Shown here one piece after another: positions 45,001 to 55,102 of a stretch of DNA of 64,000 nucleotides (the stretch's first letter is position 1; each line of letters opens with the position of its first letter). This DNA is from Papio anubis (lineage: Eukaryota > Chordata > Mammalia > Primates > Cercopithecidae). Both the position numbers and the translations under genes were made by a program. Below the pieces are notes generated by a model. That model did no database searches and had not been told where the DNA came from. It worked only from the letters and a program-made list of their open reading frames with translations. The stretch spans positions 41,455,576 through 41,519,575 of the forward strand of contig NC_044995.1 of NCBI RefSeq assembly GCF_008728515.1. The letters run 5' to 3'.

Positions 45001-45151
45001 AAGGAGCATTTCTACCAGAGGCAGCACCGGCTGCCCGAGCCCTCCTGCCCAGAGCTGGCCACACTCACCAGCCAGTGTCTGACCTATGAGCCAACCCAGA
45101 GGCCTTCATTCCGCACCATCCTGCGTGACCTCACCCGGCTGCAGCCCCACA
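45001..45151 (+). CDS. TYK2: TYK2 exon 18 (residues 823-873)
   Basis: C-terminal helices of the pseudokinase, ending in the typical Gln-Arg-Pro-Ser-Phe-Arg motif and Leu-Gln-Pro-His, one base into residue 873 before GTGAGC. The intron before it (43644-45000) holds a nested AluYR and a MIR. Confidence 0.96.
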
Positions 45152-45319
45152 GTGAGCTCCATCCCAGTGCTGGGACCCTGGGGAAGTGGGACGGGTCTGG
45201 GATCCCTGCTGTATGCCTACAGCGCACGAGAGGTGTCTGCACAGTGGTTCAGGGTATGTGCCAATTTCTTGCAGTGGCGTTCATAAGCATGCCCTGCCTG
45301 GCTGCCCTGAGCTCTCCTT

Positions 45320-47240
45320 TATTTATTATTAATTAATTAATTTATTTATTTATTTATTTTGCGATGGAATCTTGCTCTGTCACTCAGCCTAGAGCACAGT
45401 GACGCGATCTTGGCTCACTGCAACCTCCACTCTGGTTCAAGTAATCCTCCCCCACCCTCATTCTCCCCAAGTAGCTAGGATTACAAGACTGCCACTTTGC
45501 CTGGCTAATTTTTTGTATTTTAGTACAGGTGGGGTTTTGCCATGTTGGCCAGGCTGGTCTCAAACTCTAGACCTCAAACGATCTTATCCCAAATAGCCTC
45601 CCAAATTGCTGGGATTACAGGCATGAGCCACTGTGCCTGGCCTCCTTAATGTTTTGTCTGGGCAGAGACACAACTTCTTTGGATTAGAGATTTAGACCAT
45701 TGCAGTTTTTTTTTTGTTTTTTTTTTTAATTTTTGTATTGTTTTCTTAAAAAAATTAATATGTTATTTTATTTCTTTTTTTTTTGAGATCGAGTCTCGCC
45801 TACACCCAGGTTGAGTGCAGGTCGATCTCAGCTCACTGCATCTACCCCGGTTCACGCCATTCTCCTGCCTCAGCCTCCCCGAGAAGTTAGATTCATAGGC
45901 GCCCGCCAATCACTGCCAGTTTTTTTGTATTTTTAGTAGAGACGGGTTTCCACTGTATAGCCAGGATGGTCTCTGATCTCCTGGATCTCAGGATCCGGCC
46001 TGCCTCTCGCCTCCCAAAGTGCTGGGATTACAGGCTTGAGCCACCGCTACCTGCCTTTTTTTTTTTTTTGTTTTGAAACAGAGTCTCACTTGTTGCTACA
46101 GGGTGGAGGCAGGGTGCACTGGGTCACTGCAACCCCGCCTCCTGGTTCAAGTAATTCTCCTGCCTCAGCCTCTCGAGTAGCTGGGACTACAGGCGCTCAG
46201 CCACCACGCCCGGCTAGTTTTTGTATTTTAGTAGAGATGAGAATTCAATTACATTGGCCAGGATGGTCTTGATCTCTTGACCTCGCGGATCCAATCTCAC
46301 TCGGCCTCCCAAAGTGCTGGGATTACAGGTGTGAGCCACTGTGCCTGGCCTATTTCTTTTTCTTTCTTTTCTCTTTTCTTTTTTTTTTTTTAGATGGAGT
46401 TTTGCTCTTGTTGCCCAGGGCTGGAGTGCAATGGCGTGATCTTGGTCCACTGCAACTTCCTGCCTCCCCCGGCTGAGCACCTTTGCCTTTTCCCAGCTCT
46501 CCCGAGTAGCTGGGATTACAGGCGGCCCACCACCATGTCCAGCTTATTTTTTGTATTTTTAGTAGAGACGGGGTTTCACTATGTTGGCTAGGCTGGTCTC
46601 AAACTCCTGACCTCAGGTGATCCACCCTCCTCAGCCTCCCAAAGTGCTGGGATTACAGGCGTGAGCCACCATGCCCGGCCTAATATGCCATTTTCAACTG
46701 GTCATATCACATTTTTCTTTCTCTTTTTTTGTTTTAAAGACTAGGTCTTGCTGTGTTGTCCAGGCAGGAGTGTGGTGGCTATTCAGACACGATCATGGCT
46801 CACTGCAGCCTGGAACTCCTGAGCTCTAGGGATCCTCCTGCCTCAGCCTCCCAAAGTGCTGGAATTACAGGTGTGAGCCACCACACCTGACCAGTTTTTC
46901 TTTTTTCTCTATGAAATATCTGTGCCTTCTATCCAATCTCAGAACTTCCAGATGTCAGGTTTTTCTGTTTTTTCTTTTTCTTTCTTTCTTTCTTTTTTTT
47001 TTTAAGAGACAGTCTCTCTCTGTGGCCCAGATTCACTGCAGCCTCAAAACTCCTGGGCTCAAACAATCCTCCTACCTCAGCCTCCTGAGTAGCTGGGACC
47101 ACAGGCACGCGCCGCCACACCTGGCTAATTTTTTTTTTTTTTTTAACTTTTTTGTGGAGATGGGGTTTCACCATGTTGTCCAGGCTGGTCTTGAACTCCT
47201 GGGCTCAAGTGATCCTCCCGCCTCGGCCTCCCAAACAGGT
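45320..47240 (-). mobile_element. Antisense Alus in TYK2 intron 18, several damaged
   Basis: An (ATTT)n tract (45319-45360), antisense Alus at about 45361-45645, 45780-46058, 46060-46350, 46380-46680, and partials at 46730-46890 and 47000-47240. The second and third have dense small indels. Confidence 0.78.
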
Positions 47241-47426
47241 GTCAGTGTTGATGCAGCCAACTCTGCATCATTTTGGACAGTAAGTGGATTCAGCTGTTGC
47301 AGGAAAACGTTTTCTTGCCTCTGGGATCAGATCCTGGGGTAGCTGTGGCTGGCTTTGTGACTCCCAAGTGTGTGCCTGCTGGGGAAAGGATCGGGGTCAG
47401 GCCTTTACCCACCGCAGCTCTTCCAG

Positions 47427-47524
47427 ATCTTGCTGATGTCTTGATTGTGAACCCGGACTCATCGGCGTCAGACCCTACGGTTTTCCACAAGCGCTATTTG
47501 AAAAAGATCCGAGATCTGGGCGAG
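47427..47524 (+). CDS. TYK2: TYK2 exon 19 (residues 873-905)
   Basis: JH2-JH1 linker and the first JH1 residues, ending Asp-Leu-Gly-Glu905 before GTGAGG. Using the AG at 47425-47426 gives His-Asn-Leu-Ala-Asp-Val, the family sequence. A second in-frame AG lies 9 nt upstream (47416-47417) and would replace Asn with Thr-Leu-Pro-Asp. Confidence 0.94.
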
Positions 47525-47802
47525 GTGAGGGTGGGGCCCGGGCTGCTAAAAGGCCCACCTGGTCGGGGAGGAGTTTGGGGGTTGAGGATAAATACCTGCC
47601 TAAGGTGATTCTCAGGAGATGTGGGTGAGACCCTCTGCTTTGAGGGAGGTCTAGGTGCCAGGGAGTCTTAATAGCGCGGAGTGGGCTGGGCCTGGGGTTA
47701 TTCCGAAAGCATCTGCCTGGAGGAGTGGCCTGGGAAATCGGGGGTTGGGGAGTGGTGCAGGGATTGGGGAGATGGAGCTGACCCTGGTGCGCTCCCGACC
47801 AG

Positions 47803-47995
47803 GGTCACTTCGGCAAGGTCAGTTTGTACTGCTACGATCCGACCAACGACGGCACTGGCGAGATGGTGGCGGTGAAAGCCCTTAAGGCAGACTGCGGCCC
47901 CCAGCACCGCTCGGGCTGGAAGCAGGAGATTGAGATTCTGCGCACGCTCTATCACGAGCACATCGTCAAGTACAAGGGCTGCTGCGAGGACCAAG
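47803..47995 (+). CDS. TYK2: TYK2 exon 20 (residues 906-970)
   Basis: Start of the active kinase JH1. It has the rest of the glycine loop (Gly906-His-Phe-Gly-Lys-Val), the ATP-binding Lys930 in Val-Ala-Val-Lys, and helix C. It ends one base into Gly970 before GTGGGC. Confidence 0.97.
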
Positions 47996-48354
47996 GTGGG
48001 CGGGACCCGGCGAGCCTTAGATACTCGAGGGGGCGTGATTAGAGCGGGGGGTGTGGCCTTATGGGCGGGGCCAGTCTGGCCTAGCCAATTAGAGACTCAA
48101 CCCCAGGCTGCAGGACGCGATTCTTGGCAGCTGGGTGAGCGTGGTCAGGCTGCCTCCTTCCTATCTGGGCGGTGCTACCTGCTGGGGCCAGGATGGACGG
48201 GAGCCACCAGCAGCTCCCTCAAGTGAGAATGGGGTTCTGTGCGCGGGTCTTGGCCTTCCCTCCCGACATTGGAGGGGCTCTGCTGGGCTCAGGGTAGGCG
48301 ATCCCCGGCCCGCCCTTTATCGCCCCCCACGGGGGCCGCCCCTCTCCGCGGCAG

Positions 48355-48473
48355 GCGAGAAGTCGCTGCAGCTGGTCATGGAGTACGTGCCCCTGGGCAG
48401 CCTCCGAGACTACCTGCCCCGGCACAGCGTCGGGCTGGCCCAGCTGCTGCTCTTCGCCCAGCAGATCTGCGAG
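48355..48473 (+). CDS. TYK2: TYK2 exon 21 (residues 970-1009)
   Basis: Contains gatekeeper Met978 and hinge Glu-Tyr-Val (979-981). It ends Gln-Ile-Cys-Glu1009 before GTGGGT. The flanking introns are short and GC-rich and contain no Alu. Confidence 0.97.
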
Positions 48474-48903
48474 GTGGGTCGGCCCTGCCCCTGCTTCCGG
48501 AGCTTGCCCCTTCCTCTTCAGCTTGGGCTGGCCTCAGCTGTCCGATGCAGTCTGCTCTCACGCTCCGCCCCTGCTTATTTGCCCAGGCCCTCTTGTCCTT
48601 GCGCTGGTGACTCCGAATTGGTCGGCTCGCTTGGCCACACCCCCTCCCCCAAGGGACCACGCACTGCAGGCTTGGCCCCTCCCAACTCGCCCTCCTGCCC
48701 AGCGTTGCTAGTCTAGCCCCGTCCCTGCTCTCTGGCTTAACCTCCTTTTGCTTGGTGCCACGTGCCATCCGGCCCTCTCCAGCGGCCGGGTAGCCACAGG
48801 CCTGACCTGACTGCCCCCCAGCCTTGCTGGCTGCTGAGGTCCTGCGGTCGCCCCCGGCCGAACCCCGCCCTGTTGAAACTGACAAGCCCTGCCCCGCCCC
48901 CAG

Positions 48904-49076
48904 GGCATGGCCTATCTGCACGCGCAGCACTACATCCACCGAGACCTAGCCGCGCGCAACGTGCTGCTGGACAACGACAAGCTGGTCAAGATCGGGGACT
49001 TTGGCCTAGCCAAGGCCGTGCCCGAAGGCCACGAGTACTACCGCGTGCGCGAGGATGGGGACAGCCCCGTGTTCTG
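48904..49076 (+). CDS. TYK2: TYK2 exon 22 (residues 1010-1067)
   Basis: Carries the active-site loop His1021-Arg-Asp1023-Leu-Ala-Ala-Arg-Asn, the Asp1041-Phe-Gly motif and the activation-loop tyrosines Tyr1054-Tyr1055. All catalytic residues are intact. It ends two bases into Trp1067 before the weak donor GTGACC. Confidence 0.97.
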
Positions 49077-49418
49077 GTGACCAGGCGGGGTGCAGTCTGA
49101 GGGGGTGCTGGGGTCACTTGGAACAGGCAGGGTGGAGTAGACGGATGCTGAGTCTCATGACGGCATGGTCTCGGTGAAGTGCGTGCGGGGGTGGGGCCTA
49201 TGGAGGCAAGGGGCTGTGTATAGAGTGCGGCTTGGCCTGGTGAGCAGGGTTAACCCGGCCTAGCCAATGAACGCCTCACCCCGCTCAGGCTGCGCTCTTT
49301 AGGGTGGGTCCCAACTGAGCCCAGAGGGTCCTTCAGTCTCAGGTGAGGGCTTCAGCCTGGTCTGATCCCCAAACCCTCAGTGCAGCCCCCCGAGGCCTGA
49401 GTGACCCCCTTCCCCTAG

Positions 49419-49536
49419 GTATGCCCCAGAGTGCCTGAAAGAGTATAAGTTCTACTATGCGTCTGATGTCTGGTCCTTCGGGGTGACCCTGTATGAGCTG
49501 CTGACGCACTGTGACTCCAGCCAGAGCCCCCCCACG
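49419..49536 (+). CDS. TYK2: TYK2 exon 23 (residues 1067-1106)
   Basis: Completes Trp1067 and reads Tyr-Ala-Pro-Glu (APE motif), then the Ser-Asp-Val-Trp-Ser-Phe-Gly helix F. Codon 1104 (49528-49530) is CCC, Pro, the common allele at the human P1104A site. Donor GTGAGA. Confidence 0.97.
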
Positions 49537-49600
49537 GTGAGAGCCAGGCCCGCAGCCCCACCGGGAGTTTGCTAGAGCAATTAGAAAACCATGTAGTTAG

Positions 49601-50275
49601 GTCGGGCGCTGTGGCTCACATCTGTAATCTAGCACTTTGGGAGGCCGAGACGGGCGGATCACTTGAGGTCAGGAGTTCAAAACCAGCTTGGCCATCATGG
49701 TGAAACCCCGTCTCTACTAAAAATACAAAAAAAAAAAAAAAAATTAGCTAGGCATGGTGGTGTGTGCCTGTAATTCCTGCTACTTGAGAGGCTGAGGCAG
49801 GAGAATCGCTTGAACCCGGAGACGGAGGTTACAGTGAGCCCGAGATCGTGCCACCGCACTCCAGCCTGGGTGACAAGAGGGAGACTCCATCTCAAAAAAA
49901 AAAAAAAAAGACATGCAAGTCCATGGCAAGTGTTAAAAAACAAACAAAAAAAAAAACAAAAAAAACCACCCCTGCCAAGCGTGGTTGCTCACGCCTGTAA
50001 TCACAGCCCGTTGGGAGGCCGAGGAGGGCGGATCACTTGAGGTAAGTAGTTCGAGACCAGCCTGGCCAATATGGTGAAAGCCCGTCTTTACTAAAAATAC
50101 AAAAATTAGCCGGGCGTGGTGGCGGGCGCCTGTAATCCCAGCTACTGGGAAGGCTGAGGCAGGAGAATAACTTGAACCCGGGAGGCAGAGGTTGTAGTGA
50201 GCCGAGACCGCACCACGGCACTCCAGCCTGGGCAACAAATGTGAAACTCCATTAAAAAAAAAAAAAATTGAAAAG
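49601..50275 (+). mobile_element. Two sense Alus in TYK2 intron 23
   Basis: Full sense copies at about 49601-49910 and 49975-50270, joined by an A/C-rich spacer. From 50276 to 50810 there is unique sequence with no exon recognised. Confidence 0.83.
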
Positions 50276-50811
50276 CATGCGTTCACATCCCGGCTCCTCA
50301 CTCTTCCCAGTACTCACCCACAAGAGCTCACAGTACTGATCTGTAAAATGGCCCACCTACAGTGCAGGGAGCCACAAATTGTGACAGAAACCCTCAAACG
50401 GAGGCAGGCAAAATAGGAACAATTTATTCTGCTATTTGCAAACTTCGTGGATGGGGGAGCCAGGGACTTCATCCTGGACCCTCGGATCTCATCAGGAATC
50501 CTGTTCTCCATCTCTCGGATCTACTGTTCTTTGTGGTATCATCTGTCAGGCAAGGTTTCTCTCTGTGTGGTGGTAATAGTGCCCCCTAGCCCTCAGGGAA
50601 CCCATACCTCTGGCTCAGGGTCCTAGTGGTCCTTTTTTCTGCTTAATTCTCAGGACTTGGTCTGATTGGTCCAGCTTGGTTCATGTGTGCACTCCCAGGT
50701 CTATCAATGCGTAGTCATGGGCCACAGGGATTGGCCAGCCCTGACTTTGGGGGAGGAGCCAAGGGTGTGTTAGGGGCTTATTCCAAAGTGCTTTTGTGAG
50801 AGTAAAAAGGT

Positions 50812-51740
50812 TAGCGCGGTGGCTCACTCCTGTAATCCCAACACTGGGAGCTCGGGGGCGAGAGCACCGCTTGAACCCAGGAGTTTGAGACCAGCCTGGG
50901 CAATGCAGTGAGACCTCGCATCTTCTTTTTTTTCTTTTTTTTTTTAGACGGAGTTGCTCTGTCGCCCAGGCTCGAGAGCAGTGGCGCGATCTCAGCTCAC
51001 TGCAAGCTCCGCCTCCCGGGTTCACGCCATTCTCCTGAACCCATTCTCCTGCCTCAGCCTCCTGAGTAGCTGGGACTACAGGCGCCTGCCACCACGGCCG
51101 GCTAATTTTTTTTTTGTATTTTAAGTAGAGACGGGGCTTCACCGTGTTAGTCAGGATGGTCTCGATTTCCTGACCTTTTGATCCGCCCGCCTTGGCCTCC
51201 CAAAGTGCTGTGATTACAGGTGTGAGCCACCGCGCCCGGCCTTTTTTTTTTTTTTTTTTTAAAGATAGTCTCGCCCTGTCGCCCAGGCTGGAGAACAGGG
51301 GCGGATCTCTGCTTACTGCAACCTCCACCTCCCTCCACCTCCATTAAATGTGAAACTTTAATGGAGTTTCATATTTGCTGCCCAAGCGATTCTCGTGCCT
51401 CAGCCTCCCAAGACCGTGTATCTGAAAAAAAAAAAAAAAATAGCCGGGAGCAGTGGCTCATACCTGTAATCCCAGCACTTTGGGAGGCTGAGGTGGGTGG
51501 ATCACCTGAGATCAGGAGTTCAAGACCAGCCTGGCCAACGTGGCGAAACCCCGTCTCTACTAAAAGTACAAAAATTAGCCGGGTGTGGTGGCAGGTGCCT
51601 GTAATCCCCACTACTCAGGAGGCTGAGGTAGGGAGAATTGCTTGAACCCAGGAGGCGGAGGTTGCAGTGAGTCAAGATCATGCCATTGCACTCCAGCCTG
51701 GGTGAAAGAGCGAGAGACTGTCTCAAAAAAAATTTCTGGA
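50812..51740. mobile_element. Mixed-strand Alu cluster in TYK2 intron 23
   Basis: A sense Alu start (50812-50930), an antisense AluY (50935-51240) with an internal repeat of CCATTCTCCTG, an antisense left arm (51245-51345), an antisense Alu fragment (about 51360-51425) and a sense Alu (51440-51740). Confidence 0.78.
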
Positions 51741-51780
51741 TGATAAGAACAACCTGCTGTGAGGCTTAATAATAACAGCA

Positions 51781-52070
51781 GGCCGGGCGCGGTGGCTCAA
51801 GCCTGTAATCCCAGCACTTTGGGAGGCCGAGACGGGTGGATCACGAGGTCAGGAGATCGAGACAATCCTGGCTAACACGGTGAAACCCCGTCTCTACTAA
51901 AAAATACAAAAAAAAAAAAACTAGCCGGGCGAGGTGGCGGGGCCTGTAATCCCAGTTACTTGGGAGGCTGAGGCAGGAGAATGGCGTAAACCCGGGAGGC
52001 GGAGCTTGCAGTGAGCTGAGATCCGGCCACTACACTCCAGCCCCGGCGACAGAGCGAGACTCCGTCTCAA

Positions 52071-52100
<30 letters not shown>
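51781..52100 (+). mobile_element. AluYR in TYK2 intron 23 with (AAT)n tail
   Basis: A sense AluYR with target duplication AATAATAACAGCA (51768-51780 and 52101-52113). Its tail is an (AAT)n run in the same register as the AAT triplets of the target site, so slippage between tail and target is likely. Confidence 0.9.
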
Positions 52101-52110
<10 letters not shown>

Positions 52111-52124
52111 GCAAACACCTGACT

Positions 52125-52613
52125 CAGGCTTACTCTATGAATATTAGTTTAACGTTCACAGTAATCCCTGGTGGCAGATGTTACTACTCTATTTTATGGA
52201 TGAGAAAACTGAGGCCCAGAGAAGTGATCTCAAATTCAAAGTCACACAGCTGAGAAGTGTAAGAGGTGGGATTGGAACCCATGCAGTCGATTTCACGAAG
52301 TTGCAGAGTGATTTCTTTTTTCTTTTTTCTGTGACGGAGTTTCGCACTTGTAGCCCAGGCTGGAGTGCAATGGCACAATATCAGCTCACTGCAACGTCCA
52401 CCTCCCAGGTTCAAGTGATCCTCCTGCCTCAGCCTCCCAAGTAGCTGGGATTATAGGCGCCCGCCACCACGCCCAGCTAATTTTTGTATTTTTAGTAGAG
52501 ATGGGGTTTCACCATGTTGGCCAGGCTGGTCTCGAACTCCTGACTTCAGGTGATCCACCCGCCTCAGCCTCCCAAAGTGCTGGGATTACAGGCATAAGCC
52601 ACTGCGCCCGGCT
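52125..52613 (-). mobile_element. MIR and antisense Alu before TYK2 exon 24
   Basis: An antisense MIR (about 52125-52310; GATGAGAAAACTGAGGCCCAG) followed by an antisense Alu (52322-52613) that ends 42 nt before exon 24. Confidence 0.82.
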
Positions 52614-52655
52614 TTCATTGCCTCTTGAAAAGAGCTTGCCTTGTTTCTCCTGTAG

Positions 52656-52766
52656 AAATTCCTTGAGCTCATAGGCATCACCCAGGGTCAGATGACAGTT
52701 CTGAGACTCACCGAGTTGCTGGAACGTGGGGAGAGGCTGCCACGACCCGACAAATGTCCCTGTGAG
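52656..52766 (+). CDS. TYK2: TYK2 exon 24 (residues 1107-1143)
   Basis: A phase-0 exon after TCCTGTAG, opening Lys-Phe-Leu-Glu-Leu-Ile and ending Cys-Pro-Cys-Glu1143 before GTGAGA. It encodes JH1 C-lobe helices. The preceding 3.1-kb intron is mostly Alu. Confidence 0.96.
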
Positions 52767-52845
52767 GTGAGACTTCGTCTTTCCCTGACCCCACCATCCT
52801 GCTGTGGAGAGGGCAGCCCCCACCAGCCCTGGTTTTTCCTTCTAG

Positions 52846-52980
52846 CTCTATCATCTCATGAAGAACTGCTGGGAGACAGAGGCGTCCTTCCGCCCAACTT
52901 TCGAGAACCTCATACCCATCCTGAAGACAGTCCATGAGAAGTACCAAGGCCAGGCCCCTTCCGTGTTCAGTGTGTGCTGA
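52846..52980 (+). CDS. TYK2: TYK2 exon 25, coding part (residues 1144-1187 and stop)
   Basis: The exon opens Leu-Tyr-His-Leu-Met-Lys after TTCTAG and ends Phe-Ser-Val-Cys with TGA at 52978-52980. It encodes the last JH1 helices, including the Cys-Trp-Glu-Thr-Glu...Arg-Pro-Thr-Phe motif typical of tyrosine kinases. Confidence 0.97.
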   Translation, partial: LYHLMKNCWETEASFRPTFENLIPILKTVHEKYQGQAPSVFSVC

Positions 52981-53280
52981 GGCACAATGGCAGCCCTGCC
53001 TGGGAGGATTGAACCAGGCAGTGGCTGCAGATGGGGCCTTCTGCTCCCTGCCCCAGGATGAAACCAAGAGGGAGACGTCAACCTCACCCACACCCTGTGC
53101 CTTACTCCTGTCCGGAGACCCCACCTCCGTGAACTTACTTTTCTTCCATGGCCGTGAACCTGACCATAATTTTGAGGGACCCACGATGTGTAGGGTTACT
53201 AATCCGGCCCTTGAACCCCCAGCTTCCAAACTTGAGGCCCACCATTTCCACCATCTGGTAATAAACTCCTGTTTCCTCTG
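52981..53280 (+). other. TYK2: TYK2 3' UTR
   Basis: About 300 nt of unique sequence between the stop codon and the polyadenylation region, without a repeat. The cleavage point near 53280 is inferred from the AATAAA at 53260. Confidence 0.8.
53260..53265 (+). terminator. TYK2 polyadenylation signal AATAAA
   Basis: A canonical hexamer 280 nt after the TYK2 stop, followed by a T-rich, TG-containing stretch, as expected of a cleavage site. Confidence 0.85.
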
Positions 53281-53399
53281 CTGGAGCCCATGATTCTTGG
53301 AGCCCTCTTTCAGAAAGGTGGGTTAGCTGGGGGTCTGGTCTCCTGTGGACAGCAGCTAGCATGAGACAGCGCAGAGGTAGCTGGATTCAACTATGTAAC

Positions 53400-54446
53400 A
53401 GTTTTATTTTTTTGGACAGGGTCTGGTTCTGTCACCGAGGCTGGAGTGCAGTGGCTCAATCTCAGCTCACTGCAACCTCCACCTCTTGGGCTCAAGTGAT
53501 CCTCTGGCCTCAACCTCCCCAGTAGCTGGGACCACAGGCCTGCATCACCACACCAGGCTAATTGTTTTTTTTGGTACTTTTTGTAGAGACTGGGATTTGC
53601 CATGTTGTCCAGGCTGATCTCAAAATCCTGAGCTCAATCAATGCATCCATCTTGGTGTCTCAAAGCTCTAGGATTACATGGTGGTGAGCCACCACACCAG
53701 GCCTCAACTTTTTTTTTTTTTTTTTTTTTGAGATGGAGTCTTTTTTTGTTTTCAGATGGAGTCTCCCTTTGTCGCCCAGGCTGGAGTGCACTGGCGCGAT
53801 CTTGGCTCACTGCAACCTCCGCCTCCCGGGTTCAAGCAATTTTCCTGCCTTCCTGAGTAGCTGGGATTACAGGCATGTGCCACCACACCCAGCTAATTTT
53901 TTTGTTTTTGTTTTTGTTTATGTTTCGAGACGGAGTCTCACTCTGTCACCCAGGCTGGAGTGCAGTGGCGTGATCTCGGCTCACTGCAAGCCCCGCCTCC
54001 CAGGTTCACGCCATTCTCCTGCCTCAGCCTCCCGAGTAGCTGGGACTACAGGTGACCGCCATCATGCCCGGCTAAATTTTGGTATTTTTAGTAGAGATGA
54101 GGTTTCCCATGTTGGCCAGGCTGGTCTTGAACTCCTGACCTCAGGTGATCCACTTTTCTCCACCTCCCAAAGTGCTGGGATTACAGGCATGAGCCACTGC
54201 GCCTGGCCAATAACTACTCACTTGCTATCTCATAGGACTCATGTAAAGAGCTCATGAGGTGGTGTCTGTGAAATGCTTAGCAGAAAGACATGCAAACAAG
54301 TGCTTAATAAATATACAATATTATTGTTGGCTGGGCGCAGTGGCTCATTGCCTGTAACCCCAGCACTTTGGGAGGCTGAAACAGGAGGATCCCTTGAGTC
54401 CAGGAGTTCGAGACCAGCCTGGGCAACATAGGGAGACCCTGTGCAT

Positions 54447-54481
<35 letters not shown>

Positions 54482-55100
54482 TTTGACAGAGTTTTGCTCT
54501 TGTTCTCCAGGTTGGAGTGCAATGGTGCTATCTCAGCTTACTGCAACCTTCCACTCCTGGGTTCAAGCAATTCTCCTGCCTCAGCCTCCTGAGTAGCTGG
54601 GATTACAGGCATATACCACCACATCTGGCTAATTTTGTATTTTTAGTAGAGACGGGATTTCACCATGTTGGTCAGGCTGCTCTCAAACTCCTGACCTCAG
54701 GTGATCTGCCTGCTTTGGCCTCCCAAAGTGTTGGGATTTCAGGCGTGAGCCACTACGCCTGGCCTATATTATTTTTAAATAAAAATTTTAAAAATGAAGT
54801 TGACTGGGTACAGTGGCTCACGCCTGTAATCCCAGCACAGCACTTGGAAAGGCCGAGATGGGCGGATCAGTTGAGGTCAGGAGTTTGAGACCAGCCTGCC
54901 CAACATGGCAAAACCCCTTCTCTACTAAAAATACAAACATTAGCTGGGCATGGTGGCAGGCACCTGTAATCCCAGCTACTTGGGAGGCTGAGGCAGGAGA
55001 ATCACTTGAACCCAGGAGGCAGAGGTTGTAGTGAGCCAAGATCGAGCCATTGCACTCCAGCCCGGGTGACAAGAGCAAAACTCTGTCTCAAAAAAAATAA
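53400..55100. mobile_element. Alu cluster downstream of TYK2
   Basis: Antisense copies at about 53400-53705, 53712-53905 (partial) and 53925-54210, a sense start (54330-54445), an (ATTT)n run (54447-54483), an antisense Alu (54485-54765) and a sense Alu (54803-55100). Confidence 0.78.
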
Positions 55101-55102
55101 AG

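Larger units (their letters stand above)
18570..53280 (+). other. TYK2: TYK2 transcription unit
   Basis: TYK2 is the cytoplasmic JAK-family tyrosine kinase that binds type I interferon, IL-12, IL-23 and IL-10-family receptors and phosphorylates STATs. The 23 coding exons found sum to 3,564 nt (1,187 residues plus stop), the human protein length, with all phases matching and every intron GT-AG. Domains by family boundaries are FERM (about 26-431), SH2-like (about 450-529), pseudokinase JH2 (about 589-875) and kinase JH1 (about 897-1176). With two non-coding exons, as in human, the gene has 25 exons, and I number them on that basis. No frameshift or premature stop is present. Confidence 0.97.
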
